This document shows positions 1-4,347 of a stretch of 6,903 nt of DNA, in pieces (positions within the stretch are counted from its first letter, which is position 1; each line of letters starts with the position of its first letter). The stretch covers positions 1 through 6,903 of the forward strand of contig CAYVQZ010000110.1 of NCBI GenBank assembly GCA_964453435.1, given 5' to 3'. This DNA is from CAYVQZ01 sp964453435 (GTDB lineage: Bacteria; Abyssobacteria; SURF-5). The translations under genes and the position numbers were made by a program. The notes below the pieces were generated by a model. The model was not told the DNA's origin, did not search any database, and saw only the letters and a list, made by a program, of their open reading frames with translations.

Positions 1-27
1 GTCAAAAAATACGACTTCGTCGAGTAG
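1..27 (+). CDS. possible C-terminal end of an upstream gene
   Basis: Reading from base 1 in frame 1 gives VKKYDFVE followed by a TAG stop at 25-27. The residues look like an ordinary hydrophilic protein tail, and the non-coding stretch begins right after the stop. Eight codons are too few to identify a family or to exclude chance, so this is only a candidate 3' end of a gene whose body lies to the left of the window. Confidence 0.25.
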   Translation, partial: VKKYDFVE

Positions 28-251
28 TGTATGGTTTGGCGCCGCTTCCTGTCAATCCATTCCAAAATGTTCTTCCGAGAGGGCCGTGCCGCCAGCCGGT
101 TCTCAAAGCGCAGTTCGCTTCTTCGAAATGTATGGAAAATCCTTGGCCGATACTGTATACTCACTCTGGGAGAACGGCAGAATCCGACTCTGAGAATGGC
201 GGACTATGAATCCGTCCCACGATCGCCCATGCTGCCGAGAAGCCAGCGTAA

Positions 252-304
252 GGGACTGTCCCAGATTTACGGGCACGAAGGTGCCGTAGTATCGGGACTG
301 TCCC
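252..304. repeat. REP/MITE-like long imperfect palindrome
   Basis: Two identical copies of GGGACTGTCCC (252-262 and 294-304), each itself a palindrome with a central T, bound a region whose centre is a perfect hairpin: GGCAC (272-276), loop GAAG (277-280), GTGCC (281-285). The arms also pair between these elements (GAT 264-266 with ATC 291-293; TTAC 267-270 with GTAG 286-289, including one G-T pair), with single-base bulges at 263, 271 and 290. The whole 53 bp can therefore fold into one hairpin of about 22 base pairs. There is no T-tract, so it does not look like a terminator. Extended palindromes of this kind are typical of REP elements mobilised by RAYT (Y1-type) transposases; that link is inference, as no transposase is in the window. 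Confidence 0.75.
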
Positions 305-321
305 CGGAGCGACCCGGTTTC

Positions 322-359
322 CTTCGCTGAGCGGAGCGAAGTCCCGCGCATTCGCGGGA
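322..359. repeat. two adjacent hairpins
   Basis: CTTCGCT (322-328) pairs with AGCGAAG (335-341) around a 6-base loop. The very next base begins a second stem, TCCCGCG (342-348) with CGCGGGA (353-359), around the loop CATT. Two perfect 7-bp stems with no spacer between them, 17 bp after the long palindrome, suggest they belong to the same repeat element. They lie about 130 bp ahead of the hemolysin III-family gene and have no T-tract. Confidence 0.65.
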
Positions 360-399
360 TAGATTGGCGGACTGCCCTTGAAGCACGGATTACCGACCG

Positions 400-420
400 T
401 GGGACATATTCACCGTCCCA
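400..420. repeat. GGGAC/GTCCC hairpin
   Basis: TGGGAC (400-405) and GTCCCA (415-420) form a perfect 6-bp stem with a 9-base loop. It reuses the GGGAC and GTCCC words of the palindrome at 252-304. It is bracketed by a direct repeat CGACCGT at 394-400 and 424-430. It could be a further degraded repeat copy or an operator for the gene that starts 80 bp downstream; nothing in the sequence decides between them. Confidence 0.4.
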
Positions 421-485
421 TTTCGACCGTTTGTCCGGCGAAACAACCTGTTTCCATTAAAAGAAAACCCATGCGTATTCGCGTC

Positions 486-493
486 AAAAGGTG
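486..493 (+). promoter_or_regulatory. ribosome binding site deciding the hemolysin III-family start
   Basis: AAAAGGTG at 486-493 lies 6 bases before ATG 500. An in-frame GTG at 491 is also possible but lies inside this site and would have no Shine-Dalgarno of its own, so ATG 500 is preferred. Confidence 0.6.
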
Positions 494-499
494 TATCGG

Positions 500-1159
500 A
501 TGTCGAGCAGCCAGAACTCACAGATTCATCGGTATAGTCCCGTCGAAGAAATCGTAAACAGTATTACGCACGGAATCGGAGCCGGTCTGAGCGTTGTCGG
601 ACTGGTTGTGCTGGTCGTTTGCGCGGCATTGTATGGCGACACATGGCATGTCGTGAGCTTCTCGATATTTGGCGGAACGCTCATTATTCTCTATGCGGCC
701 TCGACGCTTTATCACAGCTTTTCAAACCCCACGGTAAAGACCGTCCTGAAAAAGATAGACCATTCGGCGATCTTTTTTCTCATTGCGGGCACGTACACAC
801 CGTTCGTGCTGGTAAGTCTCAGGGGCCCGTGGGGATGGAGCTTATTCGGAATCGTTTGGACCCTGGTGGTTATCGGGACCGCCATAAAATTCGTCAGTAT
901 CTTCCGGTTCCAGCGAGTCTTCGTCGCGATTTATGTGCTTATGGGTTGGCTGGGCCTGGTTGCAATCAGGGAAATAGTAATGAGTGTCCCTCTTCCAAGC
1001 ATAATACTTCTCGTAATGGGCGGCCTGGCTTACACAACCGGTGTGCTGTTCTATAGCTGTAGGAAATTGCCGTTCAACCATGGCATCTGGCACATTTTCG
1101 TGCTGTTCGGCAGCGCTTTCCACTACTTCTCCGTCCTCTATATCTTGAAACAAGAGTAA
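500..1159 (+). CDS. hemolysin III / PAQR-family membrane protein
   Basis: This 219-residue integral membrane protein belongs to the hemolysin III (YqfA/TrhA-like) branch of the PAQR superfamily, and its length is typical. About seven hydrophobic helices are visible (roughly residues 26-47, 52-72, 88-108, 113-132, 138-156, 163-183, 196-216). The family's metal-site residues are all present: S68 and H72 in STLYH, D88 in KKIDHS, and H194 and H198 in the last helix, followed by H208. The N-terminal ITHGIGAGL and the GTYTPF segment are also family hallmarks. PAQR proteins are seven-helix Zn-dependent proteins, some with hydrolase (ceramidase-like) activity; bacterial members have been linked to membrane-lipid and membrane-energy homeostasis. 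Haemolytic activity is not implied. The gene is monocistronic by spacing, as 231 bp and a new promoter separate it from the next gene. Its frame could start at GTG 491. Confidence 0.93.
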   Translation: MSSSQNSQIHRYSPVEEIVNSITHGIGAGLSVVGLVVLVVCAALYGDTWHVVSFSIFGGTLIILYAASTLYHSFSNPTVKTVLKKIDHSAIFFLIAGTYTPFVLVSLRGPWGWSLFGIVWTLVVIGTAIKFVSIFRFQRVFVAIYVLMGWLGLVAIREIVMSVPLPSIILLVMGGLAYTTGVLFYSCRKLPFNHGIWHIFVLFGSAFHYFSVLYILKQE

Positions 1160-1212
1160 CGCCGTCGTCTGTTCCTCGCGTTTTTCCGCCCAATACCGTT
1201 CTTTCGCAATGC

Positions 1213-1257
1213 GCGTCGGACCAAACTGTCGCAAAGGCCGCGAATTTTTCCCGACGC
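1213..1257. repeat. spaced inverted repeat in the intergenic gap
   Basis: GCGTCGG (1213-1219) and CCGACGC (1251-1257) are perfect 7-bp inverted arms. The 31-base interval contains a smaller stem, TCGC (1229-1232) with GCGA (1240-1243), followed by ATTTTT (1244-1249). The inner stem plus T-run is a feeble terminator candidate for the upstream membrane-protein gene, with only 4 bp of stem. The rest of the gap 1160-1298 shows nothing else I can support. Confidence 0.35.
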
Positions 1258-1298
1258 CCTCGACAGATGCGGAAAAGGCCAGCGCCTCGCTCTCCGGC

Positions 1299-1327
1299 TT
1301 GACCGGAAAATCGCCAATGGATATGCT
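1299..1327 (+). promoter_or_regulatory. sigma70-like promoter of the oxidoreductase operon
   Basis: TTGACC (1299-1304; five of six matches to the -35 consensus) and TATGCT (1322-1327; four of six to the -10) are separated by exactly 17 bp. Transcription would begin near 1334. This places the upstream in-frame ATG at 1331 outside the transcript and supports translation starting at 1391, with a leader of roughly 57 bases. The match is by eye to the standard housekeeping sigma consensus. Confidence 0.55.
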
Positions 1328-1378
1328 AGGATGTCGCAATGGAAGGGTTCGGAACTCCATTCTGGGATGAATACTATC

Positions 1379-1384
1379 GAGGAG
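1379..1384 (+). promoter_or_regulatory. ribosome binding site deciding the Gfo/Idh/MocA start
   Basis: GAGGAG at 1379-1384 lies 6 bases before ATG 1391, an ideal position. The alternative in-frame ATGs at 1331 and 1367 have no comparable site, and 1331 lies upstream of the predicted transcription start. Confidence 0.65.
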
Positions 1385-1390
1385 ATTCTC

Positions 1391-2605
1391 ATGGAAAAGG
1401 GAAAGGAACTTCGAAGCGGTTTTTTTGCCCGGAATCCCGTTTTTACATATTTGCCCGAAACTGACAGATATCTCTTTGCGCTTGATAAGCCAAAATACAG
1501 GTTCAATGTGATCGGAGCCGGACTGATGGGCCTCGAGCACATACGGCTGACTCTGCTCGAAGGACGAGCCACGATACACGGGGTTTATGACCCGAATCCG
1601 CGCAGTGTCGCCGTCGCAAATGAAGTTTATTCCAGATTCTCTCAGGAAGGCAGTCTATACGTTTATGACACGCTGGAAGAAGCGTGCAACGATTCCAAAG
1701 TCGACGGATTGATAATTTGCACGCCGAACTACACGCATATCGCTGTCGTGAGGACAGCCGCAAAATCGGGAAAACATATTCTATTGGAAAAGCCGATGGC
1801 CACAACCGTGCAGGATGCGCATGAAATTGCGCGTATAGCCAACAGCCATGGCGCCGTGTTCCAAATAGGACTGCAATACCGTTACAAAGCGATTTGTGTC
1901 GAGGCGCTCTACGAAGCTCTCGAAAGGAAATCCATCGGCGAGGTTAAAACAATCAGCATCCTCGAGCACCGGCTCCCGTTCCTCGATAAGGTGAACCAGT
2001 GGAACAAGTTCTCGAAATATTCCGGTGGCACGCTGGTGGAAAAGTGCTGCCATTATTTTGATTTGATGAACCTGTTCGCCCAAGCGAGGCCTGTCAGCGT
2101 ATTCGCCTCCGGAAGCATGGCGGTCAATTTTGTGGATTTCGAATACGCCCATGAGAAGTCGGATATCCTTGATAATGCATTCGTGATTGTAAACTACAAA
2201 AACGGCGTTCGCGCGCGATTCGACCTGTGCATGTTCGCGCCAATGTTTTATGAGGAAATCATCCTGTGCGGAGACGAGGGTCGTTTGCGGGCATACGAAC
2301 ACGAGTATTTCATGGCCGGTCAGAGGGTAAAGACGCATCTCGAGGTTCTGTGCGGCGAACGGCGGCCCTCGCGAACAGGAACTCCACGGTATCCGGCGCA
2401 TGTGGAGGAAACCGGCCACAACGGAGCAACCTTCTTTGAACATGTTTACTTTATCGACAATATCGAGGGAAAACAGACCAATACCGCCACGGTGGAGGAA
2501 GGCTTCTGGTCGATAGTTGTCGGGATCGCCGCCGAGGAATCTGTCAAATCGGGTTCCGCCGTGAACATCGACGAATTGCTGCAAAGGCACGGTATCACGG
2601 TCTGA
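1391..2605 (+). CDS. Gfo/Idh/MocA-family NAD(P)-dependent oxidoreductase
   Basis: The 404-residue product has the two-domain layout of the glucose-fructose oxidoreductase/inositol dehydrogenase family. An N-terminal Rossmann domain follows a 37-residue extension, with the dinucleotide loop GAGLMG at residues 42-47 and an acidic strand end at D68. The family's EKP signature is at 133-135, K134 being the expected catalytic lysine. The second-domain active-site segment is GGTLVEKCCHYFD (212-224), with the conserved H221 and D224. Family members oxidise or reduce a sugar, inositol or related alcohol/carbonyl using NAD(P), in the cytoplasm; the substrate here cannot be read off. E217 and C219 stand where Asp and Gly are common in the family. 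The gene is the first of a rightward unit, 28 bp before an aldo/keto reductase gene. The open frame extends back to 1331, but the ribosome binding site and promoter favour 1391. Confidence 0.92.
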   Translation: MEKGKELRSGFFARNPVFTYLPETDRYLFALDKPKYRFNVIGAGLMGLEHIRLTLLEGRATIHGVYDPNPRSVAVANEVYSRFSQEGSLYVYDTLEEACNDSKVDGLIICTPNYTHIAVVRTAAKSGKHILLEKPMATTVQDAHEIARIANSHGAVFQIGLQYRYKAICVEALYEALERKSIGEVKTISILEHRLPFLDKVNQWNKFSKYSGGTLVEKCCHYFDLMNLFAQARPVSVFASGSMAVNFVDFEYAHEKSDILDNAFVIVNYKNGVRARFDLCMFAPMFYEEIILCGDEGRLRAYEHEYFMAGQRVKTHLEVLCGERRPSRTGTPRYPAHVEETGHNGATFFEHVYFIDNIEGKQTNTATVEEGFWSIVVGIAAEESVKSGSAVNIDELLQRHGITV

Positions 2606-2633
2606 CGACCGGGGCCGTTTCAGGAGTGAGCAA

Positions 2634-3887
2634 ATGCTCTATCGTAAGATGCGGAAGACCGGGGACGAACTTTCGGTACTCGGGTTCGGTATTATGCGTC
2701 TCCGGGAAAAAAGAGGCAAGATCGTCGAGGACCGCGCGATCCGACAGGTCCGCATGGCTATCGACGGCGGCGTGAACTATTTCGACTCCGGGTGGTCCTA
2801 CCATAACGGCCAATCCGAGCCGTTCCTCGGGCGCGCGCTCGCCGATGGATATCGCGAGAAGGTCAAGCTCGCCACCAAGCTGCCGCACTGGCTCGTCAAG
2901 ACGCGCGGAGACATGGACCGGTTTCTCGACGCGCAGCGGAACAGGCTGAGAACCGACCGCATTGACTATTATCTGATACACGGGGTGGACGGTCAGACCT
3001 GGCGAACGGCGAAAGGGCTTGGCGTCATCGATTTCCTCGATCGGGCCAAAGCGGATGGGCGAATCCTGCACGTGGGCTTCTCGTTCCACGGAGACAAGGA
3101 CTCATTCAAAGAGATAGTCGACGACTACGATTGGGAGTTTTGCCAGATTCAGTACAACTATCTCGATGAAAAGAACCAGGCCGGAAAGGAAGGCCTTCAA
3201 TACGCCGCTGCGAAAGGGTTGGGCGTGGTCATCATGGAACCGCTCAGGGGCGGTAACCTCGCCGGGAAAATTCCGAAGGCGGTCCAGGCCATTTGGGACG
3301 AGGCCGAGGTCAGACGGACACCGGCCGAGTGGGCTCTCCGGTGGATTTGGAACCATCCGGAGGTCACCCTCGTGCTTTCCGGTATGAATGACGAAAGACA
3401 GATTGAGGAAAACATCCGGATAGCCAACGAGGCGCGCCCCGAATCGCTCACGCAGCGAGAACTCGAACTCATAAGCAAGGTCGAAAGAACATACCGGAAA
3501 CTCATGAAAGTCGGATGCACCGGGTGCGGATACTGCATGCCGTGTCCGGCCGGCGTGAACATCCCCTACTGCTTCGAGATATACAACAGCGTTCACATGT
3601 TCGACACCCCGAAAATGAAGGCGCGACTCAGTTATCTGACTCAGCTTGCAGAACTGCCCGGCGCGCGGACGGCTGCCTTCGCCTCTCAGTGTGAGAAATG
3701 CGGCGCATGCGAGGAGGCATGTCCCCAGGGTCTGCCGGTTTCGCAACTTCTCGAAGATGTTGTCAGGGAATTCGAAGGGCCAATGTTGAACGTTCTGTAT
3801 TGGCTTATGCGGGCCGTGCTGCCCCTGCAAAGGCTGAGAGGTTTGCGCGAAGGACGCCGGACTAAGAAGCGGGCGGACAGCCAATAG
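2634..3887 (+). CDS. aldo/keto reductase with C-terminal 2[4Fe-4S] domain
   Basis: The first ~285 residues form an aldo/keto reductase TIM barrel. The catalytic tetrad is recognisable: D51 and Y56 in DSGWSYHNGQSE, K82 in LATKLP, and H116 in DYYLIHG. The NADP-binding region is LSGMNDERQIEENI (248-261). A ferredoxin-like domain follows, with C295, C298, C301, C304 (CTGCGYCMPCP) and C353, C356, C359, C363 (CEKCGACEEACP), enough ligands for two [4Fe-4S] clusters. This arrangement is that of the Fe-S aldo/keto reductase group (COG1453-like), usually seen in anaerobes. It probably reduces a carbonyl or oxidises an alcohol with electron exchange through the clusters; substrate and partner are unknown. 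A tail of about 35 residues after the last cluster has a hydrophobic stretch (383-399) and a basic end. AGGAG at 2622-2626, 7 bases upstream, supports ATG 2634. It is the middle gene of the unit. Confidence 0.93.
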   Translation: MLYRKMRKTGDELSVLGFGIMRLREKRGKIVEDRAIRQVRMAIDGGVNYFDSGWSYHNGQSEPFLGRALADGYREKVKLATKLPHWLVKTRGDMDRFLDAQRNRLRTDRIDYYLIHGVDGQTWRTAKGLGVIDFLDRAKADGRILHVGFSFHGDKDSFKEIVDDYDWEFCQIQYNYLDEKNQAGKEGLQYAAAKGLGVVIMEPLRGGNLAGKIPKAVQAIWDEAEVRRTPAEWALRWIWNHPEVTLVLSGMNDERQIEENIRIANEARPESLTQRELELISKVERTYRKLMKVGCTGCGYCMPCPAGVNIPYCFEIYNSVHMFDTPKMKARLSYLTQLAELPGARTAAFASQCEKCGACEEACPQGLPVSQLLEDVVREFEGPMLNVLYWLMRAVLPLQRLRGLREGRRTKKRADSQ

Positions 3888-3916
3888 AAAGTTTTCCGGC
3901 AAGAAAGAGAATCGCG

Positions 3917-3923
3917 AAAGGAG
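3917..3923 (+). promoter_or_regulatory. ribosome binding site of the small acidic gene
   Basis: AAAGGAG at 3917-3923 is a near-perfect Shine-Dalgarno lying 6 bases before ATG 3930. The in-frame GTG at 3927 would be only 3 bases away, so ATG 3930 is preferred. A site this strong is the best evidence that the short frame is a real gene. Confidence 0.7.
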
Positions 3924-3929
3924 AAGGTG

Positions 3930-4265
3930 ATGAAGAGATTTCAGCCATATATTAACCGGGCTGTCAATCACAATGCCACAAAAGATGGGAGCCTGCTCTC
4001 GTCGCTCGGTGTCGAGGGCCGATATGTGCCCGACACGCTCGAGGATTTCGACGAGATGGAATTCGGCCTCGGCGAATGGGAGGGAAGAAAGGTTATCTTC
4101 ACGCTGGTTGTAGAAGAGGGGAAGCTCCAGCGCGTGTCCCTGGGCTATATCCCCGAGGACGGGGATGAAGACGACATGGTCGCATTCTCGCAAGCCGACC
4201 TCGCCAGGGTGCTCGAGGCAAAAGGCGACATCCTCACCGAATTCTTTGAAAAAGTCACCTCCTGA
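3930..4265 (+). CDS. small acidic hypothetical protein
   Basis: I do not recognise this 111-residue protein. It has no signal peptide, membrane helix or cysteine, so it is probably a soluble cytoplasmic protein that does not itself bind a cluster. The N-terminus is basic to neutral (MKRFQPYINRAVNHNATKDG). The middle alternates acidic turns and hydrophobic strands (VIFTLVVEEGKLQRVSLGYI, 55-74), suggesting a small beta sheet. An acidic patch (EDGDEDD, 76-82) precedes a predicted C-terminal helix region (SQADLARVLEAKGDILTEFFEKV, 87-109). It starts 42 bp after the aldo/keto reductase stop, has the strongest ribosome binding site in the window, and is the last gene of the rightward unit, so co-expression with the two oxidoreductases is likely. 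A partner or regulator role is possible but unsupported. No terminator is evident in the 82 bp before the convergent gene. Confidence 0.75.
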   Translation: MKRFQPYINRAVNHNATKDGSLLSSLGVEGRYVPDTLEDFDEMEFGLGEWEGRKVIFTLVVEEGKLQRVSLGYIPEDGDEDDMVAFSQADLARVLEAKGDILTEFFEKVTS

Positions 4266-4347
4266 AAGAGCTTCGCAATCACCGTCCTTGCAGATTTTCG
4301 GCGGCAACGACGATTCATGGAGGGGCTCATTCCTGCATATCCGATGC

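Larger units (their letters stand above)
28..490. other. non-coding stretch with palindromic repeats
   Basis: I find no convincing gene in this 463-bp stretch. Short open frames exist on both strands (for example 31-330 plus and 103-351 minus), but they run across the palindromes and encode low-complexity, Arg/Ser-rich peptides without a recognisable motif. The left part (28-250) shows no tRNA or other RNA gene. A weak promoter-like pair, TGGAAA at 133-138 and TATACT at 156-161 with a 17-bp spacer, is present but has no gene close downstream. The right part (252-420) holds the hairpins listed separately. The last 70 bases should carry the promoter of the hemolysin III-family gene, but only a poor match is visible (TTGTCC at 431-436, CATTAA at 455-460). 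Confidence 0.6.

Noticed and set aside
252..304. Rho-independent terminator of an upstream gene
   Set aside because: The hairpin is strong but no T-tract follows on either strand, and it lies more than 220 bp from the nearest possible upstream stop.
31..330. 99-codon open frame on the plus strand in the left non-coding stretch
   Set aside because: It runs through the palindrome at 252-304, has no ribosome binding site, and the peptide looks like translated intergenic DNA.
103..351. 82-codon open frame on the minus strand in the left non-coding stretch
   Set aside because: It begins inside a hairpin arm, overlaps the other spurious frame, and has no motif.
500..1159. A haemolysin toxin
   Set aside because: The hemolysin III name is historical. 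The PAQR metal-site residues indicate a housekeeping seven-helix membrane protein, and there is no export or toxin context.
842..1579. 245-codon open frame on the minus strand
   Set aside because: It crosses the end of the hemolysin III-family gene, the promoter region and the start of the oxidoreductase gene; the product has no domain and no ribosome binding site was noted.
1781..2590. 269-codon open frame on the minus strand
   Set aside because: It is entirely antisense to the Gfo/Idh/MocA gene, whose motifs are intact, and its product shows no recognisable domain.
3102..4307. 401-codon open frame on the minus strand
   Set aside because: It lies opposite the well-supported Fe-S aldo/keto reductase and small acidic genes, contains no family motif, and is explained by the codon composition of the plus-strand genes.
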